Positions 31,547 through 39,938 of a stretch of 64,000 nt of DNA are shown piece by piece (the stretch's first letter is position 1; every line of letters starts with the position of its first letter). The notes below the pieces were generated by a model, which saw nothing but the letters and a program-made list of their open reading frames with translations, was not told the DNA's origin and did no database searches. The DNA lies in the NCBI RefSeq assembly GCF_002288065.1, contig NZ_CP016773.1, positions 868,001-932,000 on the forward strand, given 5' to 3'. This DNA is from Candidatus Planktophila sulfonica (lineage in GTDB: Bacteria; Actinomycetota; Actinomycetes; Nanopelagicales; Nanopelagicaceae). A program made the position numbers and the translations under genes.

Positions 31547-32674
31547 TTAAATCTTTTCCTTTTCACTAGCAGCCAACTGCCCGCATGCTCCGTCGATTTC
31601 ACGGCCTCGGGTATCGCGCACAGTTACTGGCACTCCGTAGCCTTCGAGAATTCGAACGAATTCAGCTTCATCTTCTCGACGTGATGCTGTCCACTTAGAT
31701 CCGGGAGTTGGATTGAGCGGAATCAAGTTGACGTGGGCATTGCGATTTTTGAGCAATCGCCCCAGCAAATCTGAGCGCCAGGATTGATCGTTAATATCGC
31801 GAATAAGTGCATACTCGATTGAATATCGACGACCAGTCTTCTTTTCATAGGCATCTGCGGCAGCCAAGACTTCACGGACTTTAAAACGATTATTGATTGG
31901 AACTAGGCTGTCGCGGAGTTCGTCATCTGGAGTGTGGAGTGAAACGGCGAGTGTGCAGTTAATGCCTTCATCCATCAATTTCTCAATTCCATTGACGAGT
32001 CCAACAGTTGAAACTACAACTGAGCGAGCCGAGATACCAAGACCATCTGGATTTGGATCGGTGATGTTATGAAGTGTTCGAACAACCGCGTTGTAGTTAG
32101 CAAGCGGTTCGCCCATTCCCATAAAGACGATGTTAGAAAGTCGTGTAGGTCCGCCAGGCATTTCACCTTCTGCGCAGGCACGAGCTGCCGCAACGATCTG
32201 ATCGGTGATTTCTGCAGCTGAAAGGTTGCGAGTAAGGCCAGCTTGACCCGTTGCACAGAACGGGCAGTTCATTCCGCAACCTGCTTGAGATGAGATACAA
32301 ACTGTTGTGCGATCTGAGTAGCGCATAAGGACGGATTCAACGAGAACTCCATCGTGTAACTTCCATAAATCTTTACGTGTCATTCCGCCATCAGTAGTGC
32401 GCGTGGTGACTAGCTCAATCATCTTTGGAGTAAGTGCATCAGCGATTGCTTGACGTTCCGCCGCAGGAATATCGGTCCAGTCATCTGGGTTATTTGAAAG
32501 ATGAGAGAAGTAGTGAGTTGCTACTTGGGCTGCGCGAAAAGGTTGAAAGCCGAGTTCTTTCGCAAATGCCTTACGTTCTGCAGGACCGAAGTCAGCAAGG
32601 TGTTTAGGAGCTTTCTTGCGCTGAACAGGTTCATCAAAAACTAATTTGAGTTCGGTTGGACGTTCTGTTGTCAT
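31547..32674 (-). CDS. rlmN: Dual-specificity 23S rRNA / tRNA adenine-C2 methyltransferase
   Basis: RlmN is a radical-SAM enzyme that methylates A2503 of 23S rRNA and A37 of some tRNAs. The 375-residue protein has the cluster motif CxxxCxxC as CGMNCPFC (Cys133, Cys137, Cys140) and [15 protein letters not shown]. The second catalytic cysteine is expected in the C-terminal [10 protein letters not shown]-like segment, seen as [11 protein letters not shown]. The ATG at 32674 overlaps the cdsA stop in ATGA. The frame is open further upstream inside cdsA, but that extension looks non-native. Confidence 0.95.
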   Translation of the reverse strand: MTTERPTELKLVFDEPVQRKKAPKHLADFGPAERKAFAKELGFQPFRAAQVATHYFSHLSNNPDDWTDIPAAERQAIADALTPKMIELVTTRTTDGGMTRKDLWKLHDGVLVESVLMRYSDRTTVCISSQAGCGMNCPFCATGQAGLTRNLSAAEITDQIVAAARACAEGEMPGGPTRLSNIVFMGMGEPLANYNAVVRTLHNITDPNPDGLGISARSVVVSTVGLVNGIEKLMDEGINCTLAVSLHTPDDELRDSLVPINNRFKVREVLAAADAYEKKTGRRYSIEYALIRDINDQSWRSDLLGRLLKNRNAHVNLIPLNPTPGSKWTASRREDEAEFVRILEGYGVPVTVRDTRGREIDGACGQLAASEKEKI

Positions 32675-33531
32675 AACAAACCTGAATCCTGTGCGCGACG
32701 CACGATTTCGAGAGCGAGCCACAGGGCTGGAGCTGCGAAGAGAACTGAATCAAGGCGATCCATGATGCCGCCGTGGCCAGGAAGTAAGTTGCCCATATCT
32801 TTAATTGCCATATCGCGTTTGAGCGCAGATTCGATGAGATCGCCTGCGGTCGCAGTAAAGACAGTGACGAGTCCTGCAATCGCACCCAACCACCAATCAG
32901 AATCCATGATGAAGTGGAAGGCAAGGGATCCACCGATGACGGTGAAAACAAGTGAGCCGACTAAGCCTTCGATAGTTTTCTTTGGGCTGATCTTTGGAGC
33001 AAGCGGGTGCTTACCGAAGAGAACTCCGGTCAAATACGCAAACGTGTCATTGCATCCAACGAGAACAACAAGTGTCATGACCCGAGCCAAGCCATTAGAT
33101 GGACGGGCAAGAAGAATCAGGAAGCCTGCAAGAAATGGAAGATAGATAAGAGCAAGGGCAGAAGCGGATGCGGTTCCAACGAAACCTTCGGTTCCGCGAG
33201 GAAGAAGAAGGACAAGTAAACAAGGGAAAGCGATTGCTGTTGCAACAGAAAGCCCAGAGACTCCCCCGAACCATGCAGCAGCAGAAAGTGCCACAGCTGC
33301 TGTGGTTAAGGACCACTGCGGGATATCGATCTTTGTTGTTGTCAGCGCGTGATGGAGTTCGCGGATTCCTAGAATGACAGCAATTGTTACAAGGCCAGCA
33401 AAGATAACTCTGTAGCTTGCCAACGAGAACCAGACCAACGAAATCAGAAAGAGACTGACGCCAATTGAAGGCAGAAGCTTGCGACCTGCGCGCTTATTAA
33501 TCGCCTCGTTGATCGAATGTAGGTCTGACAC
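32671..33531 (-). CDS. cdsA: Phosphatidate cytidylyltransferase
   Basis: CdsA makes CDP-diacylglycerol for phospholipid synthesis. The 286-residue membrane protein has about eight hydrophobic helices and the family signature [18 protein letters not shown] followed by [13 protein letters not shown]. The drawn start is a GTG at 33531, 24 nt after the frr stop, with no clear ribosome-binding site, so the exact start is less certain than the identity. It overlaps rlmN by 4 nt. The frr-cdsA-rlmN order is conserved in Actinobacteria. Confidence 0.95.
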   Translation of the reverse strand: MSDLHSINEAINKRAGRKLLPSIGVSLFLISLVWFSLASYRVIFAGLVTIAVILGIRELHHALTTTKIDIPQWSLTTAAVALSAAAWFGGVSGLSVATAIAFPCLLVLLLPRGTEGFVGTASASALALIYLPFLAGFLILLARPSNGLARVMTLVVLVGCNDTFAYLTGVLFGKHPLAPKISPKKTIEGLVGSLVFTVIGGSLAFHFIMDSDWWLGAIAGLVTVFTATAGDLIESALKRDMAIKDMGNLLPGHGGIMDRLDSVLFAAPALWLALEIVRRAQDSGLL

Positions 33532-33555
33532 AGTGGGTGGAACTTAAAGAAGTCT

Positions 33556-34119
33556 TTAGACCTCGAGAAGTTCGGCCTCCTTGTGCTTTAAGAGTTCATC
33601 AATCTTTGCAACGTGATCTGCGGTGATTTTCTCGAGTTCTTTTTCACCGCGACTGAGATCATCTTTTCCGATCTCGCCATCTTTCTCGAGCTTCTCCATC
33701 AATTCCTTAGCGGTACGACGGATATTGCGCATTGAGATCTTGGAATCTTCTGCCTTGGTCTTTGCAACCTTGATGTAATCCTTACGGCGCTCTTCTGTGA
33801 GCTGTGGGAAATTAACGCGTATAACTGCGCCATCAGTTGCTGGGTTTACGCCCAAATCTGATTCGCGTATTGCCTTTTCGATGGATGTCATTGCGCCCTT
33901 GTCGAAAGGAGAAACAATTGCCATGCGAGATTCAGGAACCTGAATTGATGCAAGCTGTGAAAGCGCGGTCCATGAGCCGTAGTAATCGACCATGATCTTG
34001 TTAAACATCGCTGGGTGAGCACGACCTGTGCGGATGGCACCGAAATCATCTTTAGCAACTTCGACAGCCTTATTCATCTTGTCGGTCGCATCTGCGAGTG
34101 TGCTTGTTACATCTGCCAT
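33556..34119 (-). CDS. frr: Ribosome recycling factor
   Basis: RRF splits post-termination ribosomes with EF-G. The 187-residue protein has the standard length and the conserved blocks RTGRAHPAMFNKIMVDYYG, PFDKGAMTSIEKAIRESDLG, LTEERRKDYIKVAK and ISMRNIRRTAKE. An AGGAG ribosome-binding site precedes the ATG. It lies 28 nt downstream of pyrH in the rpsB-tsf-pyrH-frr series. Confidence 0.98.
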   Translation of the reverse strand: MADVTSTLADATDKMNKAVEVAKDDFGAIRTGRAHPAMFNKIMVDYYGSWTALSQLASIQVPESRMAIVSPFDKGAMTSIEKAIRESDLGVNPATDGAVIRVNFPQLTEERRKDYIKVAKTKAEDSKISMRNIRRTAKELMEKLEKDGEIGKDDLSRGEKELEKITADHVAKIDELLKHKEAELLEV

Positions 34120-34147
34120 GGTCTTTTACTCCTCTAGTAGCTCTCGT

Positions 34148-34870
34148 TTAAGAAACGAGAGTTCCAATCTTTTCACCGCGAACTGCGCGGCCGATATTTC
34201 CGTTGGTCATCAAGTCGAAGACCACGATAGGTAGGTGGTTCTCGCGGCAGAGGCTAAAGGCTGCTGCATCTGCAACGGCGAGTGACTTCTGAAGAACTTC
34301 GTTATAAGAAATTGTGTCGAACTTAGTTGCGTTTGGATCCTTGCGCGGATCTGCGTTGTAGACACCATCGACACCGGACTTTGCGAGTAACAATGCGCCT
34401 GCTCCGATTTCGAGTGCTCTCTGAGCTGCAACGGTATCTGTTGTGAAGAATGGCATTCCTGCGCCTGCACCAAAAATAACTACTCGACCCTTTTCGAGGT
34501 GGCGGATGGCACGGCGTGGGACATATGGCTCGGCAACTTGGCCCATGGTGATTGCAGTTTGGACGCGAGTATCGACGCCTTCTTTTTCAAGAAAATCTTG
34601 GAGAGCTAAACAGTTCATCACTGTTCCGAGCATTCCCATGTAGTCAGCGCGTGAACGTTCCATGCCGCGCTCTGAGAGTTCGGCGCCGCGGAAGAAGTTG
34701 CCGCCGCCAACAACGATTGCTACTTGAGTGCCGGCGCGAACAACATCGGCGATCTGTTTTGCTACATCTGCTAAAACATCGGGATCAACACCGATGCCTT
34801 TATTGCCACCGAAAACTTCTCCGGAAAGCTTAAGGAGCACCCGCTGATACGTTCCTCTTGTACCTGGCAT
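34148..34870 (-). CDS. pyrH: UMP kinase
   Basis: PyrH phosphorylates UMP to UDP. The 240-residue amino-acid-kinase-fold protein has [20 protein letters not shown], the glycine-rich [16 protein letters not shown] and [20 protein letters not shown], and the [17 protein letters not shown]-type segment seen as [17 protein letters not shown]. Length is normal. AGAGGAG precedes the ATG. It follows tsf after a 63-nt gap that holds no clear terminator. Confidence 0.98.
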   Translation of the reverse strand: MPGTRGTYQRVLLKLSGEVFGGNKGIGVDPDVLADVAKQIADVVRAGTQVAIVVGGGNFFRGAELSERGMERSRADYMGMLGTVMNCLALQDFLEKEGVDTRVQTAITMGQVAEPYVPRRAIRHLEKGRVVIFGAGAGMPFFTTDTVAAQRALEIGAGALLLAKSGVDGVYNADPRKDPNATKFDTISYNEVLQKSLAVADAAAFSLCRENHLPIVVFDLMTNGNIGRAVRGEKIGTLVS

Positions 34871-34933
34871 TGGTGCTCCTCTCGCTCTACGAATTCTTAC
34901 TTTTCTTGAGTCTATTACCCTCTATAGAAAAGC

Positions 34934-35761
34934 TTATTGACCCACGCGGAAGCGATGGAATGCCTTAACAGCGGTTCCTGCCTCATCGAGAATCTGCTTA
35001 ACAGTCTTCTTTGCATCCTTAGCGAAAGCCTGCTCGATTAGTGAAACTTCCTTCACAAAACCGGTGACGCGACCTTCGATGATCTTTGAAAGAGATGCTT
35101 CTGGCTTACCTTCGGCAATAGCTGTCTCTTCTGCAAGACGACGCTCTGTCTCGATGAGGTCTGCTGGAACATCTTCGCGGTTAACGAAACGTGGTGCGAA
35201 TGCTGCGATGTGCTGTGCAACATCACGACCGACTTCAGCTGCTTCCTTAGCAAGTGAAACCAAGACGCCAACCTGAGGAGGCAAATCTGGGCTTGTCTTG
35301 TGAAGGTAGAGACCGACTGGACCTTCGATAACTGCAACGTTACGAATTTCAATCTTCTCGCCCAATGTTGCGTTTCCTTCATCGATTACAGCCTGAACGG
35401 TCTTGCCGTTAGCCATTGTTGATGAAAGGAATGCAGCAACATCTGCTGACTTAGATGAAACGAGGTGCTCTACGAGTTCATCGCCAAGTGCGATAAAACG
35501 CTCGCCCTTTGCAACGAAGTCTGTCTCGCAGTTGAGTTCGAGCATGACACCAACTTCGCCCTGAACCTTTGCAACAACCAAACCATTTGAAGTAAGGCGA
35601 CCTTCGCGCTTTGTAACGCCCTTAAGTCCCTTTACGCGAATGATTTCGACAGCCTTGTCGTAATCACCTTCTGCTTCATCAAGTGCCTTCTTGCAATCGA
35701 GCATTCCTGCTGCAGTTGCTTCGCGAAGACGCTTTACATCATCTGCTGAATAGTTAGCCAT
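34934..35761 (-). CDS. tsf: Elongation factor Ts
   Basis: EF-Ts is the nucleotide exchange factor of EF-Tu. The 275-residue protein has the N-terminal UBA-type helix region (DVKRLREATAAGMLDCKKAL), the conserved TDFVAKGERF motif and a core dimerisation domain ending near the C-terminus. The length is typical for Actinobacteria. It follows rpsB by 12 nt with an AAGAGGT ribosome-binding site. Confidence 0.98.
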   Translation of the reverse strand: MANYSADDVKRLREATAAGMLDCKKALDEAEGDYDKAVEIIRVKGLKGVTKREGRLTSNGLVVAKVQGEVGVMLELNCETDFVAKGERFIALGDELVEHLVSSKSADVAAFLSSTMANGKTVQAVIDEGNATLGEKIEIRNVAVIEGPVGLYLHKTSPDLPPQVGVLVSLAKEAAEVGRDVAQHIAAFAPRFVNREDVPADLIETERRLAEETAIAEGKPEASLSKIIEGRVTGFVKEVSLIEQAFAKDAKKTVKQILDEAGTAVKAFHRFRVGQ

Positions 35762-35773
35762 TTTTACCTCTTC

Positions 35774-36577
35774 CTACTTCGCTTCAGACACATCGCCAGT
35801 AGTCACAGCTTCAGCTGGAACCGCGGACAACATCTCGTTTGCTAATTGTTCGGACACTGCTTCTGCAGTTGCTACAGGTGCTGGAGCTGCTGCAGAACGT
35901 GCCTTAAGGCCTTCTGCAATTGCATCTGTGATGACGCGTGTTAGCAATTCGATTGAACGGATTGCATCGTCGTTACCAGGAATCTTGAAATCAACTTCGT
36001 CTGGATCGCAGTTTGTATCGAGGATAGCGATAACTGGAATGCCAAGCTTTTTAGCTTCCTGTACTGCGAGGTGCTCCTTCTTGGTATCGACAACCCAGAT
36101 TGCTGAAGGCAACTTGGTCATGTGACGGATACCGTCGAGGTTCTTGAAAAGCTTTTCGCGCTCACGGCGAAGAACAAGAAGTTCCTTCTTTGTAAGCAAA
36201 AGGTCGTTAGCTGTCTCGAGAGCTTCGAGCTCCTTGAGGCGCTGAATACGCTTATAGACAGTTGGGAAGTTTGTAAGCATTCCACCCAACCAGCGCTCTG
36301 TAACTGTTGGCATTCCAACGCGAGCTGCTTGATCGATGATTGGCTTGTGAGCCTGCTTCTTTGTTCCTACGAATAGGACGTGGCCACCCTTAGCAACTGT
36401 CTCCTTAACGAATGCGTATGCAGAATCGATAAGTGCAAGTGACTGCTGGATGTCGATGATGTAAATGCCATTGCGTTCTGTGAAAATAAAACGCTTCATC
36501 TTTGGATTCCAACGACGAGTCTGGTGTCCGAAGTGGACTCCGCTGTCGAGGAGTTCGCGCATTGTTACTACTGCCAT
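35774..36577 (-). CDS. rpsB: 30S ribosomal protein S2
   Basis: S2 is a late-binding protein of the 30S head-body junction and is needed for S1 binding in other bacteria. The 267-residue product starts [19 protein letters not shown] and has [28 protein letters not shown] and the C-terminal Ala/Pro/Val-rich tail. The frame is open 13 codons further up, but AAGGAG sits correctly before the ATG at 36577 and the family starts there. The 244-nt leader up to xerC contains two hairpins. Confidence 0.98.
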   Translation of the reverse strand: MAVVTMRELLDSGVHFGHQTRRWNPKMKRFIFTERNGIYIIDIQQSLALIDSAYAFVKETVAKGGHVLFVGTKKQAHKPIIDQAARVGMPTVTERWLGGMLTNFPTVYKRIQRLKELEALETANDLLLTKKELLVLRREREKLFKNLDGIRHMTKLPSAIWVVDTKKEHLAVQEAKKLGIPVIAILDTNCDPDEVDFKIPGNDDAIRSIELLTRVITDAIAEGLKARSAAAPAPVATAEAVSEQLANEMLSAVPAEAVTTGDVSEAK

Positions 36578-36601
36578 GACGGCACGCTCCTTCTTAGGTT
36601 T

Positions 36602-36616
36602 TTGCGCAGAGCGCAA
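36602..36616 (-). promoter_or_regulatory. Short hairpin in the rpsB leader
   Basis: TTGCGC and GCGCAA form a 6-bp stem with a 3-nt loop, 25 nt before the rpsB start and close to its AAGGAG. It could act in S2-mediated control. Confidence 0.4.
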
Positions 36617-36746
36617 TAAACCTGCTCGGTTAATGTCTAAGCAATTTACCTAGACCGTCGCACCTACAACGCCGACCGTTCAATGAAGAGCGGACCGAAG
36701 TGGCTTGTAATCATCGCTAGCGAGTCATACATAGGTGCTGAGATGT

Positions 36747-36766
36747 CACCAATCTTTCGATCGGTG
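36747..36766 (-). promoter_or_regulatory. GNRA-capped hairpin in the xerC-rpsB gap
   Basis: On the minus strand CACCGATC, a GAAA tetraloop and GATTGGTG form an 8-bp stem including one G:U pair. The G:U pair would be an A:G or A:C clash on the plus strand, so the structure suits minus-strand RNA. No T-run follows, so it is not an ordinary terminator. Confidence 0.45.
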
Positions 36767-36821
36767 CGAGGCAAATCTTACCTGCCTGAATGGGGTGCAA
36801 AATCCACCCGCTTCCTCAAGA

Positions 36822-37733
36822 TTAGGCCCTTGGATGAGCCTGTTTGAAAGCCTTTTGCAATCTTTCGGTCGAAACGTGGGTGTAGATCTGGGTTGTTGCA
36901 AGGGATGCGTGGCCCAAGATTTCTTGGACGGTTCGAAGGTCAGCTCCCCCTTCAAGTAAATGTGTTGCCGCCGAATGTCGTAGTGCATGTGGCCCCATTC
37001 GTTCAACTCCTTCTAAAGCAGAGAGCGCTTCATACACAATTGTTCGAACAGTGCGCTGATCAATGCGCCCACCACGTGAACCAAGAAAAACGGCGCGGGC
37101 AGATTTATTGGTGGCAACAGATGGTCGACCATTCTTCAGCCAGTCGTTGAGTGCCTTGATTGCAGGTGCACCTAAAGGAATTGTGCGCTCTTTATTTCCT
37201 TTACCCAATACGCGAATTGTGTTGCGGTTGTAATCGACATCATCGAGGTCAAGGCCACACAGTTCAGAGACGCGAGCACCTGACGCATAGAGAACTTCGA
37301 GAATTGCACAGTCGCGCTTTGATAGTGGAGTTTCTTCCTCAGCGACGCGAGTGGCAAGTGAATCCATCGCTATAGAAGCATCAGAAATAGTCAGCACTTC
37401 GGGCAGAGTTCTATGACCTTTGGGTGTAGCAAGGGTTGCCCCCACATCTTTGGTGAGGTAACCATTCTTCGTCGCCCACTTAGTAAAGAGGCGTATAGAG
37501 ACAGCCCTACGCGAAAGCGTTGTGCGCGCTCCCCCTTTTACCTGCTGATTAGCTAACCAAGAGCGAATATGCGCAATGGTGAGTTCTGAGATTTGATTAA
37601 CTTTCTGCATCTCGAGGTGGCTGAGAAAACTTTCAAGATCTCCCAGATAGGCACGCACTGTATGGGTTGAAAGATTGCGTTCTTTCTCGAGGTAGCGGGT
37701 ATATCCCTGGCGTATCCCCTCGAAGTCAGACAT
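36822..37733 (-). CDS. xerC: Tyrosine recombinase XerC/XerD family
   Basis: XerC resolves chromosome dimers at dif with XerD under FtsK control. The 303-residue product has an N-terminal SAM-like DNA-binding domain (about 1-95) and the catalytic residues Arg154 (GARVSELCG), Lys178 (GKGNKERT), His249-Arg252 (HALRHSAATHLL), His275 (LGHAS) and Tyr284 (TQIYTH). The complete set points to an active enzyme. The position beside rpsB suits xerC in Actinobacteria. The ATG at 37733 is preferred over an upstream GTG-type extension; a TATTCT hexamer lies 6 nt before it. Confidence 0.93.
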   Translation of the reverse strand: MSDFEGIRQGYTRYLEKERNLSTHTVRAYLGDLESFLSHLEMQKVNQISELTIAHIRSWLANQQVKGGARTTLSRRAVSIRLFTKWATKNGYLTKDVGATLATPKGHRTLPEVLTISDASIAMDSLATRVAEEETPLSKRDCAILEVLYASGARVSELCGLDLDDVDYNRNTIRVLGKGNKERTIPLGAPAIKALNDWLKNGRPSVATNKSARAVFLGSRGGRIDQRTVRTIVYEALSALEGVERMGPHALRHSAATHLLEGGADLRTVQEILGHASLATTQIYTHVSTERLQKAFKQAHPRA

Positions 37734-37739
37734 GAATAA

Positions 37740-37745
37740 AGAATA
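37740..37745 (-). promoter_or_regulatory. Candidate -10 element for leaderless xerC
   Basis: TATTCT on the minus strand, 6 nt before the ATG at 37733, inside the divergent gap with the unknown small gene. Confidence 0.45.
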
Positions 37746-37778
37746 TATCCACAGGCTGCGAAAACACCTGCGCAAGTG

Positions 37779-37796
37779 TGATGCGGATACGCATCA
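37779..37796. promoter_or_regulatory. Perfect 7-bp inverted repeat between xerC and the unknown small gene
   Basis: TGATGCG and CGCATCA with a 4-nt GATA spacer. It covers the place where the -35 box of the plus-strand gene at 37816 would be, and lies upstream of the xerC promoter. An operator for a dimeric regulator is a reasonable guess; the HTH gene at 38046 is the nearest candidate. Confidence 0.5.
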
Positions 37797-37803
37797 GAGA
37801 CGA

Positions 37804-37809
37804 TACGGT
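37804..37809 (+). promoter_or_regulatory. Candidate -10 element for the leaderless unknown gene
   Basis: TACGGT, 6 nt upstream of the ATG at 37816. No ribosome-binding site is seen. Confidence 0.4.
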
Positions 37810-37815
37810 AAAGAT

Positions 37816-38049
37816 ATGCGCATTCGAGTCTCTGAATCCACAGTGATTCCTTCACTGACTCGTGAAGCGGGCATGGTTATTCTTAATATCAATACAGATC
37901 TCTCATTCGAGAATATTGAAGAATTTATTGGGGATCAATTCTTACCCGGCGAAAGAGATGCAGCATTTTCACTGTGGGCTGATGATGAGAGCAAGCGGAC
38001 ATTTACTCCGATTGCGGGCACCACAGACTTCTATATCGACGCTCGCTAG
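37816..38049 (+). CDS. Unknown small protein
   Basis: A 77-residue protein that I do not recognise. It starts MRIRVSESTVIPSLTRE, has a hydrophobic strand AGMVILNINTDLS, an acidic amphipathic stretch and ends TTDFYIDAR. No membrane segment, signal or metal motif is visible. It is acidic overall and looks like a small soluble alpha/beta protein. The same frame is open back to 37732, but the first Met with a -10 element at the leaderless distance is 37816. It is divergent from xerC and its stop overlaps, tail to tail, the stop of the HTH gene by 3 nt within a CTAG. It may be a small-genome actinobacterial family; no function is assigned. Confidence 0.55.
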   Translation: MRIRVSESTVIPSLTREAGMVILNINTDLSFENIEEFIGDQFLPGERDAAFSLWADDESKRTFTPIAGTTDFYIDAR

Positions 38050-38303
38050 CTCTTTCTATCAATCGCGCCAAGCGCAATCAGAAGAGTCTCAGGCGATACT
38101 TCTAAAACTTCGCACAGTGGTGCGATCACATCAATTGAAGGTCTGCGCTCTTGACGAAAGTAACGAGAAAGAGTTCCGCGATCAATATCCACGAGTGCAG
38201 CAAATTCTTCGTACGATGAAATATTGAGTTTAAGCAATCTCTCTGACAGCCACTGCGAAGATTCAGCTTGCGAGAATCTTTTACCTGCAAGTCTCGCTGT
38301 CAT
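38046..38303 (-). CDS. Small Cro/C1-type helix-turn-helix regulator
   Basis: An 85-residue protein that is almost entirely a helix-turn-helix domain: SSYEEFAALVDIDRGTLSRYF reads as the DNA-binding helices of the XRE family, followed by the VIAPLCEVLEVSPETLLIAL helix typical of the fold. No effector domain is present. It may bind the dyad at 37779. A TATCTT hexamer lies 6 nt before the ATG, so it can be transcribed on its own, 42 nt after cimA. Its last codons overlap tail to tail with the unknown gene at 37816. Confidence 0.8.
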   Translation of the reverse strand: MTARLAGKRFSQAESSQWLSERLLKLNISSYEEFAALVDIDRGTLSRYFRQERRPSIDVIAPLCEVLEVSPETLLIALGAIDRKS

Positions 38304-38309
38304 TTAGAC

Positions 38310-38315
38310 AAGATA
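38310..38315 (-). promoter_or_regulatory. Candidate -10 element for the leaderless HTH gene
   Basis: TATCTT on the minus strand, 6 nt before the ATG at 38303, in the 42-nt gap after cimA. Confidence 0.4.
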
Positions 38316-38345
38316 TAGCAGTTGAGAGCAAAAAGTGAGCCGAAC

Positions 38346-39938
38346 TTATTCGGGTTTGCGACCCTGTCTTAATAGGCCAAATGTCAGCGCATCTTCGAGA
38401 GCCATGGCTGAGGCTGCGATGACGTTTTCGTGAACTCCGACGGTATTCCACTCGCCTTTGCCATCAGAGGTTTCAACAAGCACACGGGTTACTGCGCCAG
38501 TGCCCAGACGACCTTCGAGGATGCGAACCTTGTAATCGGTGAGTTCGAGTGAAGCCAATTCTGGGTAAAGCTGATTGAGTCCATCACGAAGTGCATTATC
38601 GAATGCGTTGACAGGGCCGTTTCCTGCACCTGAGCATGTGATTTCTTTGCCTTGAGCAGTAACTGTTACTTCTGCTTTAGTGATGATTGAGTTCTTTTCA
38701 TCGCGTTCGGTTGTGGTGAGCCAGTGATCAATAGTGAAGAACGATGGACGCTTTCCAGTTGCTTCTTCGCGAAGAAGAAGTTCGAAGGAAGCATCGGCTG
38801 CTTCAAAGGTAAAGCCGCGTGATTCCATCTCTTTTACGCGATCGACAACTCGACCAATGAGTTCGCGGTCTCCACCAAGATCAACGCCGAGTTCCATTGA
38901 CTTAAGTTCGATAGAAGCACGCCCAGCCATATCTGAAACGAGCATGCGCATATCGTTTCCGACAGATGCTGGATCTTCATGCTGATAAAGCGATGGATCT
39001 ACCTTGATTGCAGATGCGTGAAGACCTGCCTTGTGAGCAAATGCCGATACACCTGTATATGGCTGACGTGGTGATGGAGAAATATTGGTGACTTCAGCAA
39101 CGGCGTGTGAGATGCGGAAGGATTCACGGAGTGCGTTCTGAGGAAGTACTTCCTTCTTCTTCTTAAGTTCAAGATTTGCAATGATCGTAACTAAATCGGC
39201 GTTGCCTGTACGTTCGCCATAACCATTGAGAGTTCCTTGGATGTGTGTTGCCCCTGCAGCTACTGCAGCCATTGAGTTTGCGACTGCGCAACCGGTGTCG
39301 TTGTGGCAGTGAATTCCAAGACGGGCTGAAGTTGCGCCCAGTACATCGTGAACAACATCTGCGATTTCATCAGGAAGCATTCCACCGTTGGTATCGCATA
39401 AAGCTGCAACATCGGCTCCTGCTTCCATCGCTACGCGGATAACTTCAAGAGCGTATGCGCGATTAGCGCGGTAGCCATCGAAGAAGTGTTCAGCATCAAG
39501 AAATACGCGTTGTCCTTCATCGCGAAGGTGCTTTACTGAGTCGCGGATCATTGCCAGGTTCTCATCGAGAGTTGTCTTGAGAGCTAGATCAACGTGGCGG
39601 TCATATGACTTTGCAACGAGAGTTACTGCAGGTGCTCCTGAATCACGGAGTGCGCCAAGAAGAACATCGTCGGCCGCCTTTACGTTTGGGCGACGGGTCG
39701 CACCGAAAGCTACGAATGTTGCATTCTTAAGTTTGAGCTCTTTCTTTGCGAGTGCAAAGAATTCTGTGTCCTTTGGATTAGCACCAGGCCATCCGCCTTC
39801 GATAAAGCCAACACCTAGATCATCAAGGTGGCGCGCAATCGTGAGCTTGTCATGGACAGAGAGATTTAGACCTTCTTGCTGTGCACCATCGCGAAGAGTG
39901 GTGTCATAGATATGGATTGCCTCTTTATCAAATGACAT
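38346..39938 (-). CDS. cimA: (R)-citramalate synthase
   Basis: CimA condenses pyruvate and acetyl-CoA to citramalate, giving 2-oxobutyrate for isoleucine without threonine deaminase. The 530-residue protein has YDTTLRDGAQQEGLNLSV, the HMGL-like barrel with ALCDTNGGMLP and LGIHCHNDTGCAVANSM, and a C-terminal LeuA-type regulatory domain (about 400-520). The layout is that of the long citramalate synthases rather than homocitrate or isopropylmalate synthase. Its start overlaps the ilvE stop by one base, at the end of the branched-chain operon. Confidence 0.93.
   Translation of the reverse strand: MSFDKEAIHIYDTTLRDGAQQEGLNLSVHDKLTIARHLDDLGVGFIEGGWPGANPKDTEFFALAKKELKLKNATFVAFGATRRPNVKAADDVLLGALRDSGAPAVTLVAKSYDRHVDLALKTTLDENLAMIRDSVKHLRDEGQRVFLDAEHFFDGYRANRAYALEVIRVAMEAGADVAALCDTNGGMLPDEIADVVHDVLGATSARLGIHCHNDTGCAVANSMAAVAAGATHIQGTLNGYGERTGNADLVTIIANLELKKKKEVLPQNALRESFRISHAVAEVTNISPSPRQPYTGVSAFAHKAGLHASAIKVDPSLYQHEDPASVGNDMRMLVSDMAGRASIELKSMELGVDLGGDRELIGRVVDRVKEMESRGFTFEAADASFELLLREEATGKRPSFFTIDHWLTTTERDEKNSIITKAEVTVTAQGKEITCSGAGNGPVNAFDNALRDGLNQLYPELASLELTDYKVRILEGRLGTGAVTRVLVETSDGKGEWNTVGVHENVIAASAMALEDALTFGLLRQGRKPE

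Noticed and set aside
37732-38049. A longer 105-codon version of the unknown plus-strand gene starting at 37732
   Set aside because: Its start overlaps the xerC start codon and would cover the xerC promoter and the dyad. The ATG at 37816 has a -10 element at the leaderless distance.
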